Of a stretch of 51,048 nucleotides of DNA, positions 8,542 to 18,385 are shown piece by piece. Source of the stretch: Actinokineospora sp. NBRC 105648 (GTDB taxonomy: Bacteria > Actinomycetota > Actinomycetes > Mycobacteriales > Pseudonocardiaceae). The notes under the pieces were generated by a model. It saw only the letters and a program-made list of their open reading frames with translations. It made no database searches and was not told the origin of the DNA. The translations under genes and the position numbers were made by a program. The stretch covers positions 1 to 51,048 of the forward strand of contig NZ_BSTR01000056.1 of the NCBI RefSeq assembly GCF_030269645.1, in the 5' to 3' direction. The stretch's first letter is position 1. Each line of letters begins with the position of its first letter.

Positions 8542-8886
8542 CTAGGCGTGGTCGCGGCGGACGTGGCGTTGCGCGAGAAGCCGTTTCACCGCCCGTACAC
8601 CGACCCCGTACCTGTCCGCTACCTGGCTAGCGGTCGCGCCGGATCGGTAGAGATCCACCATGGCATCCAGTTCGGGACGCGTGAACCGGTCACGCAACCA
8701 CCGGGACCGGGACGGCGCGGGGCGTGGTGACGTGTGGTCCTGGGACGGCCGTGGAGCGGCGGCATGCCTGATGTCGTGGTTTAGTTGAAGCTGTTCGAGC
8801 AGGTCAAAGCGGTTCGAATACCGACTCAGGAGCCCGACGGTCGTGATCAGCGGGCTTGTCCTCACGGACAAGCCCGCTGATCTCAT
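8542..8886 (-). CDS. Small helix-turn-helix protein next to the integrase
   Basis: The C-terminal half is a resolvase/Hin-type helix-turn-helix: FTRPELDAMVDLYRSGATAS, then QVADRYGVGVRAVKRLL. Such stand-alone HTH proteins are often found beside integrase genes in actinobacteria. The start is uncertain. The only in-frame ATG (8886) lies next to the integrase stop and would put a perfect 16-bp inverted repeat inside the coding region, giving 115 aa. It could be a regulator, an excisionase-like factor, or a recombinase remnant. Confidence 0.5.
   Translation of the reverse strand: MRSAGLSVRTSPLITTVGLLSRYSNRFDLLEQLQLNHDIRHAAAPRPSQDHTSPRPAPSRSRWLRDRFTRPELDAMVDLYRSGATASQVADRYGVGVRAVKRLLAQRHVRRDHA
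8845..8882. repeat. Perfect 16-bp inverted repeat downstream of the integrase
   Basis: Arms 8845-8860 (GATCAGCGGGCTTGTC) and 8867-8882 are exact reverse complements with a six-base loop. It starts six bases past the integrase stop, so it is the likely integrase terminator; on the plus strand it is followed by CATTTTA. It also lies where an AICE attachment site could be, but no tRNA-like sequence accompanies it. Confidence 0.7.
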
Positions 8887-8887
8887 T

Positions 8888-10107
8888 TTACGGGTTTGTG
8901 GTCGCAATGTGGTCGCCTGATTCCTGCCCGGCGTTGTCGAGTGCGTCGGCGATGGCCCCGACGGCTTGTTGGGCCGCGGGCAGCAGCAGGTGGGTGTAGA
9001 CCTGCGTGGTGGTCGAGACCGTGGAGTGACGCAGCGTCTTCGACACCATGGCCAGCGGGACGTTGGCACTGATCATGGTCGTCGCGGCGAAGTGGCGGAG
9101 GTCGTGGACCCGGATCCTGGGCAGACCCGTCTCGGCGGTGAGGGCGTGGAAGTGGCGCAGCACGTACTCGGGGCGCCGTGGTTGGCCATTCTCGCGGGTG
9201 AAGACCAGGTCCCGGCCGGGTTGTCGGGCGGCTTGGTCCCGGAAGGCGGCGGCGACGCGGGGTGAGAGGCAGACCCACGCGTGGCTGGACTTGGTCTTCG
9301 GGGCGGTGAAGACCGGGGTGGTGTTCTTGATGTTCGACAGGGTGTGGCGGACCAGGAGCACCCCGTCGTCGAGGTTCACGTCTTCCCAGTGCAGGGCCAG
9401 CGCCTCTCCTTTGCGCAAGCCGGTGCCGACGAGCACCTCGAAGAGGTTCGTCAATCGATCCTCCTGCTCGGCGCAGTGGCGCAGGAAACGGGCCGCCTCG
9501 GCCGGTGTCCAGCACGCCCGCTCGTGCTTCGGCGGCCGGGGCACGGTGGCGTACCGGGCGGGGTTGTGGGACAGACGGTGCTGACGGACCGCGTCGCCCA
9601 GCGCGCTGGACAGGGTGGCCACGCACCGGCGCAAGGTGGTCGCACCGCGGTCGCGTCCGAGCCGGTCGCGTCCGAGCTGGTCGCGGATGTACAAAGCGAT
9701 GTGCCGGTGACTGAGCTCCTCCAACCGCAGCGCCCCGAGCGCCGGGACCAAGTCCTTAACACATAGTCTTCGTACCCGGCCATGGTGGTCGGCTTGAGCT
9801 CCAACGCCTTGACCTGCAACCACCGGCGCAGGTACTCGGCCACCGTCTCCCGGTCGTCCACATGCAGACCGCTGCGCTCGTACTCCAACACCTTCCCCAG
9901 AGCGGATTCCGCATCCCGACGCGTCGCGAACCCGCTGCGGCGCATCGTCTTCCGGGCAGCGTTCACCGTCGCCAAGTCCACAGCGAACGACCAACGACCA
10001 TGCCCCCTGGTCCCCAACTTCGGGCACCTCGCACCCCGCTGCCGCCCGTCAGGACCCCTGCAGGCGCACCGGCGGTAGACCCTTCCCCGTGTCGGACTTT
10101 TCATCAC
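8888..10107 (-). pseudogene. int: Tyrosine-recombinase integrase with a one-base frameshift
   Basis: The first part (10107 to about 9757, starting MMKSPTRGRVYRRC) holds the Cys-containing N-terminal region and SAM-like arm/core-binding domain (VAEYLRRWLQVKALELKPTT, AGYEDYVL). The catalytic part, in another frame to 8888, has TGLRKGEAL (first Arg), HDLRHFAATT (H-x-x-R), LRHS and TQVYTHLL (Tyr). The two frames join if one A is added in the TTAAGG at about 9754-9759, giving YVLKDLVPAL and 406 aa in all. It should insert and excise the element at a tRNA-type site. As written it is inactive; a sequence error is the main alternative. Confidence 0.88.
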
Positions 10108-10744
10108 ACACTCCTCGGCTCGAACGGTCCTGTCGGCGGGCCCACAACAGGCCGCCGCACCGAGCGTGCCCGCCGTGCGACCACACCGCGACCACAGAGA
10201 CCGTTCGCCCTGGTCAGAGCGGTGACATTTGTGCGTTTGTCAAATGCTCGGCCATGGGCGGCCGCAGTACGAGGCTCGTGCCACTCCGATTCAACCCCTT
10301 GCACCCCGGATGTCGGCCCTCCGAGCATGCGTGGCCTTCTCCGCCTTTTTGGTGGTCTACCATGGACCGTCGAATGGGTGCGTCATGTGACCGCGACAGC
10401 GGCGGAGTGGTGGTAGTTGTGCCCCAAGATTTTGCAGGTGCTCGCCTGAGTTGGTGAACGGCACGATCTTGTTCTGCGACGGATCGGCCGATAGCCGCAC
10501 CGACTGGCTACCATCGACGGCAGTCACACCATCGAATCAAGTTGTCGGTGGAAATCCCCTACCTTCGTTCGACTTCTCCACCATCCCGCAGCCAGTCGGC
10601 GCACCCGCAGTAAACCCGCCCGTCCCGTGCTCGTCCGAGATCGCGATCACCCGATCGTGTTCGTCGCCGGGTGTAGCGACAATCGGAGGTGTGGCGATTC
10701 GATCATCATGATGGTCTTGATCAACCGTGGTGTGGTGGGCTGAC
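10108..10744. other. Intergenic stretch of about 640 bases between the integrase and the defence island
   Basis: I find no ORF with a known motif and no tRNA. It separates the minus-strand integrase from the plus-strand nuclease gene and must contain the promoters of both. An attachment site could lie here, but without the other end of the element it cannot be recognised. Confidence 0.4.
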
Positions 10745-11977
10745 GTGCCCCGCATCGTCCACGCGGCCGACATCCACCTCGACAGCCAGCTGACCGGGAT
10801 CACCAGGTACGCGGGCCGGGAGACCGCCGATCGCCTGGTTTCCGCGTCCCGTAGGGCCTTGGAGAACCTGGTGTCCCTGGCGGTCGAGCGCGAGGCTGAC
10901 GCCGTCGTGCTCGCGGGGGACATCTACGACGGGGATTGGCGGGACTACGCCACCGGCCGGTTCTTCCAGGAGCAGATGAGCCGCCTGCACGACGAGGACA
11001 TCCGCGTGGTCGTGGCCGCGGGCAACCACGACGCGGAGAGCGTGATCAGCCGCAGTGTCCGGCTACCGGACAGCGTCACGATCCTGGACGCCGACCGGGC
11101 CCAGACGGTGCTCTGGGAAGACCGGGGTATGGCCGTACACGGCCAGAGCTTCGCCAAGCGAGCGGTGACCGAGAACCTGGTCGTCGCCTATCCGGACCGC
11201 GTCGGTGGCCTGGCGAACGTGGGTGTGCTGCACACGGCGGTGGAGGGTGCTGAAGGCCACGACACCTATGCGCCCTGCAAGCCGGGGGACCTGAGCGCGA
11301 ACAGGTACGAGTACTTCGCGCTCGGTCACGTCCACGCACGCCGCATCGTCAACGACGGACAGTGGGTCGCCGCCTTCCCAGGCAACCTCCAGGGCAGGCA
11401 CATCAGGGAGACCGGGCCGAAGGGCGCTCTGGTCGTGGACATCGAGCCGGGTGGCCGGGCGCGACCGGAGTTCGTCCCGCTGGACGTTGCCAGGTGGGCG
11501 TCGCTCCAGGTCGATGTCACGGGGCGGGAGTCCTTCGACGACGCGATCGAGACCGTCGACCAAGCCTTGGCCGACGCCGCGGCAGCGGCGGGGACCAGGT
11601 TGTTGGTCGCCCGTGTGACCACGGTCGGCGCGACCACCGCCGCCGCTGAACTGGCCGACAGCGAGAGGCTCCGGGACGCGGTAGTGGACGCCGCGGCGAA
11701 GTGGTCAGTCACAGTCGAGAAGACGGGGTCGAAGGCATCCGTCCCCAGCGCTGACACCTCAGTGGACCCCGACCTGTTGACCGCCATCCAGCACGCTGGC
11801 CGTGATCTGGCCGCTGATCCGGCCGCCATCGAGGAGTTCGTCAGGCCACTGCGTGCAGAGGTCGGGCGCGTCCTGCGCAAGCGCGGCGTGGATCTCGGCT
11901 CCCCGGAGCACCACACCCGGTTGGTCGAGGACGCGGTCGCCTCGCTGCTGGTTCGCCTGTCCGGGGGAGGAGCCTGA
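10745..11977 (+). CDS. SbcD/YhaO-like DNA-repair metallophosphoesterase (nuclease subunit)
   Basis: About 410 aa from the GTG at 10745 (VPRIVHAADIHLDS), six codons inside the longest frame and matching the usual N-terminus of the family. All calcineurin-like metal motifs are present: D-I-H (9-11), GDIYD (58-62), GNHD (93-96), H163 and GHVH (194-197). This is the Mre11/SbcD/YhaO fold, which cuts DNA with two metal ions together with an SMC-like ATPase. The partner ATPase starts in the last base of this gene (TGATG overlap), so the two are coupled and very likely form a complex. Role in phage or plasmid defence is inferred from context. Confidence 0.9.
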   Translation: MPRIVHAADIHLDSQLTGITRYAGRETADRLVSASRRALENLVSLAVEREADAVVLAGDIYDGDWRDYATGRFFQEQMSRLHDEDIRVVVAAGNHDAESVISRSVRLPDSVTILDADRAQTVLWEDRGMAVHGQSFAKRAVTENLVVAYPDRVGGLANVGVLHTAVEGAEGHDTYAPCKPGDLSANRYEYFALGHVHARRIVNDGQWVAAFPGNLQGRHIRETGPKGALVVDIEPGGRARPEFVPLDVARWASLQVDVTGRESFDDAIETVDQALADAAAAAGTRLLVARVTTVGATTAAAELADSERLRDAVVDAAAKWSVTVEKTGSKASVPSADTSVDPDLLTAIQHAGRDLAADPAAIEEFVRPLRAEVGRVLRKRGVDLGSPEHHTRLVEDAVASLLVRLSGGGA

Positions 11978-14900
11978 TGCGCGTTCGCAGACTGCACCTC
12001 GACCGGTACGGGGTGTTCGAGAACCGCTCGGTCGCCCTGGGACCCGCTCTCACGCTCGTGTTGGGCGACAACGAGACGGGAAAGTCCACCACGCTCGACG
12101 CTCTCGCCGATCTGCTGTGGTCCATACCCGCACGCTCCACGCGGGCCTTTCGGCACGGCAGGCCGATCCTCGCCCTGCACGCGGACCTGTGCTTGCCCGA
12201 CGGCATCGAGTTGACAGTGACACGGCGGGCATCGGGATTGGTCGACGCTGGGACAGGCCTCCTCGTTCCGGAGAGCTGGCGCGGTCCGGGCGACAGTCGT
12301 GAGCAGTGGTTGCGGTCGTACGGACTCTCGCACGCCGAGTTGCGCAAGGGTGGCAAGAGCCTGTTCGACGGGGACGGTGACCTGGCTGAGCTGGTTTTCC
12401 GTGCCCGCAGCGGGCAGGACGTCGGCCACGTGCTCGACGAACTCACCAGGCGGTGCGACGAGCTGTACAAGTCCCACGGCAACGCCAAGAACAAGATCGT
12501 GCGCAAGACACTCCAGGACTTCGTCGTGGCATCCGAACAGGTCACGGAGCGCATGGTCGCGGCAGACCGCGTGCAGGAGGCCCTGCAGGAGATGAAGGAA
12601 CTGAAAGGGCTGTGTGCTCTCGCCAAAACAGCGGTGGACGAAGCCCGGGGCGAGTTCGACCTAGTGCAGACCAAGCAGAGCGTGATGCCCAGCATCCGTG
12701 AACTCGTCGGCACCACGCGGCGCGTCGCGGAGGTCAGAGCGGAGGGGCCGTGCCTGTCTGAGTCCGAGCTGGCGGAACACGCTGAACTGGCGGCCCGGAT
12801 CAAGCAGGCGGAGAGCGTCAAGAGCGGGTACGACCGGGACAACGACACCAAACGAGTCCAACTCGCCGAGGTGAGCGTCGATGAGGCCCTCCGCTCCGAC
12901 CGCGGCACTGTCGGCAGGCTAAACCGCGAGGTCGAAGGCGCACTCCACGGCCGGGCAACCGCTGAGGAGTCCGAGGTAGAGGCCGAACGGCTCGATACCG
13001 AGGCGAGAAACACTCTCGCCTCCATCATTGTTGTGGAGCCCGAGCACCTCACCGCCGACCTGATCGGCCAGGTCTGGATCGGGGCTGACCGCGCCGCCGA
13101 ACTCAGCGCGATGGCGAGTGGGTTGTCCGAGGCCCGGGCCGAGGTACGGCGTCGGAAGACAGCGCTCGAAACCGAAGAGACCGTTTTCGACGGCCTGGGC
13201 ACGACCGAGACGACCGACCCGCAGGCTGTCGCGGCGGTTCGGGAAGCGGTGCGGGCGGCGACTCGAGAAGACTCCGCACACCAGTCGCATCGACGAGCGC
13301 AGGACGAGCTGCTGGTGGCGACCCGCCGCAAGGCGGCGAAGCTCGCCGAACTGGGTTTGCCCCCGTCCACGCGGATCGCGGCCCTTCCCGACGCCACCAG
13401 GGTCAGCGGCCTCCGAGACGACATCACCCGACTGCGGAACAGGGTCCACGCGGCTGAAGGTCGCGTGGTCGAGGCCGACACCGAACTCGTCGATACCGAG
13501 AAGGCGCTGCAGGGGATCGAGCAGCGGGAGATCGCCGACCACGACTCGCTCGCGGTCGCGCGACACGAGCGCGACGACCTGGTCGCGACGGCGATCAGTT
13601 CATGGCTGGGCGGCCAGCCCGTCGCCGCGGCGCCGCACCTGCCGACCCGGCTCGAACGCGCCGTGGCCCACGCGGACGACCTCGCCGACCGCCTGGCCGA
13701 AGATTTGGCCGCTGCTGCCGAGCGCCGTGCGCTCCTCGACCAGCTCGGACGGGTGAGTGGCGAGGCGGAGGAGGCCAGGGAGTTGCTCGGTGGCCTGGAG
13801 GAGGAACTCGCCCGCTGCGAACTGGATTGGAACCAGCTCTGGTCGCCCACGTCGTTGTCCGCCCCGCAACCGGCCGAGGCCGCGCTGCGGCTGAAGCAGT
13901 TGAACGACGTCCTCGCCGCCGAGGGTGACCTAACCGCAGCGGCGGCGGCGGTGCAGCTGTGGTGGCCCGAGGTCGAGCGGCAGCGAGACACCCTCGCCGC
14001 CCGCCTTGCCGAGGCAGGTCGCGATCGCCGAGGAGCCGACCTGCCGAGCCTGCTCGTCACCGCCGAGGAGCTGATCGCCGAGGATGACGCCGCGCGAGAG
14101 CAGCGCGTGCGCGCCACCGATCAGGCGAACCGACGGGAGAACGCGGCGGCGGACCTGCACAAGGCCCAAGGCCACCAGAACGAACTCGCCGCCGCCTGGC
14201 TCGACCGCACCACAGCTGTGGGACTCGCCGACCTTCGACCCGACGGTTGGACGCACCGGATCGGTGTGGTCGACCGCGCCAGGGAACTGCACGGCGAGGC
14301 GGAGGCAGCCGCGGAAGCGGGCAGGCGCGGTCGGTCGCGGTACGAGCAGTTCGCCGCCGACCTCAGTGAGCTGGCCGCCAGGCACCACATTGTGGCGGCA
14401 GAGCCTGCCGAGGGCTGCGATGAGCTCGCGCGCCGGTTGAGAACGGCCGACACCGCGGCGGCCGAGGCGTCGGCCCTGGCGAAGCAGGTCGACGAACTCG
14501 AAGCGAAGCGGGCAAAGGTCGACACGGCGCTCGGCCTGGACCGCGCGGCGCTGGCAGACCTGGTCGAACGGCTGGGGGTGGAAGACGTGGACGCTGCCGT
14601 CCTGCGGAGCAGAGACCTCGTGCGGCTCACTGAGCTGCTCCGGGACCACACGGACAAGGTCCGTTCTGCTCTCCCCGCGATCGAGGTGGCGTCCCTGGTC
14701 GCCGAGCTGAGCGAAGTCGAGGACGAGGTGCTCCAGGAACAGGTGGACGACGCCGAGGAGCGGCTCGTCGTCGCGGAGGAGTGTCAGAAGCAGAACCTGG
14801 AGAAGTTCGGGGCGGTGAAGCAGCAGCACAAGGAACTGGTCTCCCGTCCCGCGGTCGCCGAGTTGCAGTTCGCGGCGGAGGAGCAGGCAGCACTTCTCGA

Positions 14901-15615
14901 CCAGCAGGTGGAGGAGTACCTGACCGTCCTGATCCAACGGGAACTGCTCGACGGAGAGCTGCGCGCCTACGAGGCCAAGCACGCCTCCCCGCTGCTCGAC
15001 GAGGCCGGGCGCCTCCTCGAGAGGTTGACCGAGGGCCGCTACGTCGCGTTGCAGGCCCATTCCTCAGGCGGGGAGCAGTCGCTGCGGATCATCGACGTCG
15101 AGGACACCGCCCGCCGCACGGGCGAGATGTCCGAGGGAACGGCCGACCAGGTGTTCCTGGCGCTGCGGCTGGCGGGCATCGGAGCGCTGCAGGCCGAGCG
15201 CCGCACCCGCGGCCTGCCGGTGCTGCCGGTGGTGCTCGACGACGTCCTCATGGCCTTCGACGACACGCGCGCCCGCGTGGCGCTCGAGGTGATGGCGGAC
15301 CTGGCCGAGGAGTGGCAGATCATCGTGCTCAGCCACCACACGCACCTCAGCCACCTGGCCGCTGAACTCGACCACGACCACATCAGCGTGACTCAGCTCG
15401 GCCCGGCACCGCCGATGAGCGAGGTGAATGGTGAGGATGTCCGGCGAAAAGCCCGCCAAGTCGTCACCCGGACAGCGACAATGACCTCACCGACAGCGCA
15501 ACTGCGGGATACGGGACTGATCCGCGCATGGGCCAGGCAGAACGGTCATTCCGTGTCCGAACGGGGGCGGATCTCCACCGAGGTCAAGAAGGCCTACGAG
15601 GCCGCACACCGCTGA
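11977..15615 (+). CDS. YhaN/SbcC-like SMC ATPase with a C-terminal Lsr2-type DNA-binding domain
   Basis: A 1212-aa protein. Walker A is GDNETGKS (30-37), followed by the YhaN-type AAA N-terminal region. Residues about 170-1020 are mostly Ala/Glu/Arg/Leu helix expected to form a long coiled coil. The C-terminal ATPase half has the signature MSEGTADQVFLALRLA, Walker B LPVVLDDVLMAFDD and H-loop LSHHTHL. After a linker, residues 1176-1212 contain IRAWARQNGHSVSERGRI followed by a last helix, which matches the DNA-binding domain of Lsr2, including its R-G-R minor-groove motif (1196-1198). Lsr2 binds AT-rich, often foreign, DNA. The fusion suggests a nuclease complex (with the SbcD-like gene) steered to such DNA; that function is inference. 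Confidence 0.9.
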   Translation: MRVRRLHLDRYGVFENRSVALGPALTLVLGDNETGKSTTLDALADLLWSIPARSTRAFRHGRPILALHADLCLPDGIELTVTRRASGLVDAGTGLLVPESWRGPGDSREQWLRSYGLSHAELRKGGKSLFDGDGDLAELVFRARSGQDVGHVLDELTRRCDELYKSHGNAKNKIVRKTLQDFVVASEQVTERMVAADRVQEALQEMKELKGLCALAKTAVDEARGEFDLVQTKQSVMPSIRELVGTTRRVAEVRAEGPCLSESELAEHAELAARIKQAESVKSGYDRDNDTKRVQLAEVSVDEALRSDRGTVGRLNREVEGALHGRATAEESEVEAERLDTEARNTLASIIVVEPEHLTADLIGQVWIGADRAAELSAMASGLSEARAEVRRRKTALETEETVFDGLGTTETTDPQAVAAVREAVRAATREDSAHQSHRRAQDELLVATRRKAAKLAELGLPPSTRIAALPDATRVSGLRDDITRLRNRVHAAEGRVVEADTELVDTEKALQGIEQREIADHDSLAVARHERDDLVATAISSWLGGQPVAAAPHLPTRLERAVAHADDLADRLAEDLAAAAERRALLDQLGRVSGEAEEARELLGGLEEELARCELDWNQLWSPTSLSAPQPAEAALRLKQLNDVLAAEGDLTAAAAAVQLWWPEVERQRDTLAARLAEAGRDRRGADLPSLLVTAEELIAEDDAAREQRVRATDQANRRENAAADLHKAQGHQNELAAAWLDRTTAVGLADLRPDGWTHRIGVVDRARELHGEAEAAAEAGRRGRSRYEQFAADLSELAARHHIVAAEPAEGCDELARRLRTADTAAAEASALAKQVDELEAKRAKVDTALGLDRAALADLVERLGVEDVDAAVLRSRDLVRLTELLRDHTDKVRSALPAIEVASLVAELSEVEDEVLQEQVDDAEERLVVAEECQKQNLEKFGAVKQQHKELVSRPAVAELQFAAEEQAALLDQQVEEYLTVLIQRELLDGELRAYEAKHASPLLDEAGRLLERLTEGRYVALQAHSSGGEQSLRIIDVEDTARRTGEMSEGTADQVFLALRLAGIGALQAERRTRGLPVLPVVLDDVLMAFDDTRARVALEVMADLAEEWQIIVLSHHTHLSHLAAELDHDHISVTQLGPAPPMSEVNGEDVRRKARQVVTRTATMTSPTAQLRDTGLIRAWARQNGHSVSERGRISTEVKKAYEAAHR

Positions 15616-16079
15616 GACATCCGGGAAATGCGGCGAGACCACCGGGCGAAGTGGTAGATCTTGAAGTGCAACCCGAGGGAGTGTCGAGCCGCGCGGTGGG
15701 GGAATGTGAGCAACGTAGTCGGAGAACTCGCCCGGGTCCGCGGCGCGTCGAGCAGGAGCGAATACCTCTGAGCGTGGCCTTGGCGCAAGTCAGTTGAGGG
15801 CCGGACCGACGTGGGTGGTCGGTCAGCGCAGGGGCTCGTGACCCCTCCTTCGGGGTCGGCCGCAGACACTAGAATCTAGGCAGTTGACCCGCCAGTAAGG
15901 CTGTGTTCGTGCGGGAAACCGAAGAGCGGCGGAGTTCCTCACGGCGTGTCGCCGATGGGAGCCACCGTCGTTTCCTTAGAATCAGTCGATCGGAGATCCT
16001 GCCCGGGAAATCCGATGTCAACCTCATCAACCGTGATGCTGTCGGGGAGCATCATGCATGAACGGAGATCTCCGCACTC
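15616..16079. other. Intergenic stretch between the YhaON pair and the OLD nuclease
   Basis: About 460 bases without a convincing gene. It contains two consecutive hairpins: GACCGAC (15804-15810) with GTCGGTC (15818-15824), and GACCCC (15840-15845) with GGGGTC (15852-15857). These probably end the YhaO-YhaN transcript. The promoter of the OLD-type gene should lie in the last 150 bases. Confidence 0.45.
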
Positions 16080-17894
16080 GTGCACTTGAAAAGTTTTTCT
16101 GTGAATGGCTTCCGTTCACTCGTCCAGGTCAAGGACGTCCCTATCGGCTCTCCGACCATCGTCGCCGGGCACAACGACGGCGGCAAGACCGCGTTGATCG
16201 ACTCTCTGGCGTTCCTCCTCGGTGTCCGTCGACTCGAAGACGTCGACCGGTCCTACCTGTCCGGCACTGAGGATCGCTGCGAAGCCACTGACGTCGAGGG
16301 CGTGTTCTCCCTCAACGATTGGGAGCGGACCGAGTACTCGCTCCCCGCCGAGACCCGCATCAGGCGGATCGCCGACAGTGAAAGCACTGTGCTGCAGTGC
16401 TGGATCGCTGTTCCCGCCGACACGCGGTTGGCGGACCTATCAAAGTGCAAGGCGCCGGAACTCAAGGCCCTGGTACAGGAGCTTGCCTTGGAGCCTGCGG
16501 GCACGCGGATGGCGGACAACCTCGCAGTGCTGCTGGAGCACGCACGAGCCAACACCTCTGGTGAAGCTTGGACTCTGGCGCCGAAGGGGCTCGCCGCCCG
16601 TCTGCCACGAATCCTCCAGTTCGACGGCAACGCCGAAAACCCCGACGTCGCTGTCAAAGCGGCGCTCACTTCGCGTTTTCAGGCCATCGCCGACGACCCG
16701 GACCTGCGAGGCCGTCTGGCGGAAATCGAGACTGACGTCAAAGACCGGCTGTGTACCGAGTCGAAGTCGCTGCGAGACCACATCATGCTTCGCTGTCCCG
16801 ATCTCACCGATGTCGCGGTCGATCCCGACATTTCTTTCACCCACGGTTTCCGCGGTGCTTCGCTGAAGATCTCCCGACCTCACGGCGGGCCGGTCGACCT
16901 CACCAGGTCCGGGCGCGGCAGCGGACGACGAATATCGTTGGCGATCTGGGAGTGGACCAGCAACCTCTTGGCGGAGCAGAACTCCGCCCAGGACGAACTG
17001 GCCGAAGGCGGTGCCCCGGCGGTCGGACCGGTACAGACGATCGTCTACGACGAGCCCGACACCCACCTGGACTATGCCCACCAAAGCAAGGTCATGGCAC
17101 TCATCCTCGAGCAGAGCGCCATCCCGCATGTGAACGTCGTGGTGGCCACGCACTCGATGAACCTCATCGACGGAGTCGACATCGCCGATGTCGTGCACCT
17201 GAAACTGGAGTCGGGCCGGAGCGTCGTCGAACTGCTGGGCACCGAGACCCACGAGAACATCGACAGGTTCTTGGGCAAGATCGCCGCGAGCGTTGGCTTG
17301 CGCAACACGGTCCTGCTGCACGAGCGGTTCTTCCTCGGAGTCGAAGGTGACACCGAACAGCAGGCCTTCCCGCACCTGTTCCGACTGTCCGAGGGACTGT
17401 CATCGCAGGCGGCAGGCATTGCGTTGTGGTCGTGCGACAACAACGAAGGAGCCCTGCACCTGGCCCGCTACCTGCACGACCACAACCGGAAAGTGCGAAT
17501 CTTGGTCGACGCAGACAGTCGCACCAACCCGATGTTCCAGGACAAGCGGCTCGCACATCACTTCGGACCAGACAGAGGCCACATCGTCGAATTCGTTGGT
17601 GAACCCGACGAGGTCGAGGAGTTTGAAGCATTGTTCACCGATGAGTTGTGGGCGCGCGTTGCCAACCAGCAATGGAAGCGCGACAAACCGTGGACTGCAG
17701 ACGAATTTCACGCCGCACGAGGTGGAAAATTCAGTTCGATCGTGCAAGAGATGCTCCAGTCCGGCAGCGAGACCGGTCCGGGCGGCAAGCCCCAGATGAT
17801 GGCCGACCTTGCCCTGTCGCTGCGATCGCCGGAGGAAGTACCGAGCCAACTACGGCAACAGTTTCATGAGATGCGGGCGCTAGCCGCAGAGTAG
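16080..17894 (+). CDS. OLD-family ATP-dependent endonuclease (ABC-type ATPase plus TOPRIM)
   Basis: A 604-aa protein from a GTG start (first residues MHLKSFSVNGFRSL). The ATPase part has Walker A GHNDGGKT (30-37), a signature-like LTRSGRGSGRRISLAIW (274-290), Walker B IVYDEPDTHL (321-330) and ATHSMNLI (356-363). A TOPRIM nuclease domain follows with VEGDTEQQAF (421-430) and the acidic DAD (477-479). This is the architecture of OLD/GajA nucleases. No UvrD-like GajB partner lies next to it, so a stand-alone (class 1-like) OLD protein is more likely than Gabija. The best upstream ribosome site, GGAG, is somewhat far at 12 bases. A defence role is inferred from family and neighbours. Confidence 0.88.
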   Translation: MHLKSFSVNGFRSLVQVKDVPIGSPTIVAGHNDGGKTALIDSLAFLLGVRRLEDVDRSYLSGTEDRCEATDVEGVFSLNDWERTEYSLPAETRIRRIADSESTVLQCWIAVPADTRLADLSKCKAPELKALVQELALEPAGTRMADNLAVLLEHARANTSGEAWTLAPKGLAARLPRILQFDGNAENPDVAVKAALTSRFQAIADDPDLRGRLAEIETDVKDRLCTESKSLRDHIMLRCPDLTDVAVDPDISFTHGFRGASLKISRPHGGPVDLTRSGRGSGRRISLAIWEWTSNLLAEQNSAQDELAEGGAPAVGPVQTIVYDEPDTHLDYAHQSKVMALILEQSAIPHVNVVVATHSMNLIDGVDIADVVHLKLESGRSVVELLGTETHENIDRFLGKIAASVGLRNTVLLHERFFLGVEGDTEQQAFPHLFRLSEGLSSQAAGIALWSCDNNEGALHLARYLHDHNRKVRILVDADSRTNPMFQDKRLAHHFGPDRGHIVEFVGEPDEVEEFEALFTDELWARVANQQWKRDKPWTADEFHAARGGKFSSIVQEMLQSGSETGPGGKPQMMADLALSLRSPEEVPSQLRQQFHEMRALAAE

Positions 17895-18104
17895 GAATCC
17901 ACTGGCGTCCTCTGGTGTGTCGGTGACGCGCTCCCGCCGTTCGCGCATTCGTTGCTTACGCTGGTCGTCGGTTGGCACCACCCAGTGGTGCCAACCGATC
18001 GGCGGCTTCCACCTCCGGTAGTGCTCCCGTTCCTCCAGACCGCACCAGCGGCAACCATTGGGCCTGGTCAGGGGCACATCTTCTCGATCTCCGTCGCCAG
18101 TCAT
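17880..18104 (-). CDS. Small CxxC protein of an actinobacterial/phage-type family
   Basis: A 74-aa protein with a strong ribosome site (GGGGAGGG) before the ATG at 18104. It contains CRWCGLEEREH, a short Trp-rich centre (GWHHWVVPTDDQRK) and a basic helix (RMRERRERV). Similar C-x2-C, H, W proteins are common as small cargo genes in actinobacteria and their phages; I know no function. Its end overlaps the end of the convergent OLD-type gene by 15 bases. Confidence 0.65.
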   Translation of the reverse strand: MTGDGDREDVPLTRPNGCRWCGLEEREHYRRWKPPIGWHHWVVPTDDQRKQRMRERRERVTDTPEDASGFLLCG

Positions 18105-18385
18105 ACGCCCTCCCCGTCTGCGCCTCTAGTTCTACCCCCAACCACCGACATTTTCTGATCGACAGATCAAACCCCCAGGTCAGCGATGCATGACGCCGGA
18201 CGATGACCCACCTACGCGACGTCTGCGTAGAGCACCGTAGGCGAGTGGCTGCAAGATCAGAACTGAAGATCTCAGCCCACTCAAACAAGCGTCAATCGTG
18301 CTGAACATGCGGCGGCAGATGTCCTGCGCCATGCAGCACCATCCGGCCCGACACTCCTATCGACCATCAGGCCACAACCCGGCGA

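Noticed and set aside
8805..8825. tRNA-like T-loop GGTTCGAATACC
   Set aside because: The five-base stem does not pair and no other tRNA arms are present, so it is not a tRNA or clear att site.
11841..14117. 758-codon open frame on the minus strand
   Set aside because: It is the antisense shadow of the YhaN-like gene; the Ser/Arg-rich translation has no domain.
16080..17894. Gabija system (GajA)
   Set aside because: The OLD/TOPRIM protein fits, but no UvrD-like GajB gene lies beside it.
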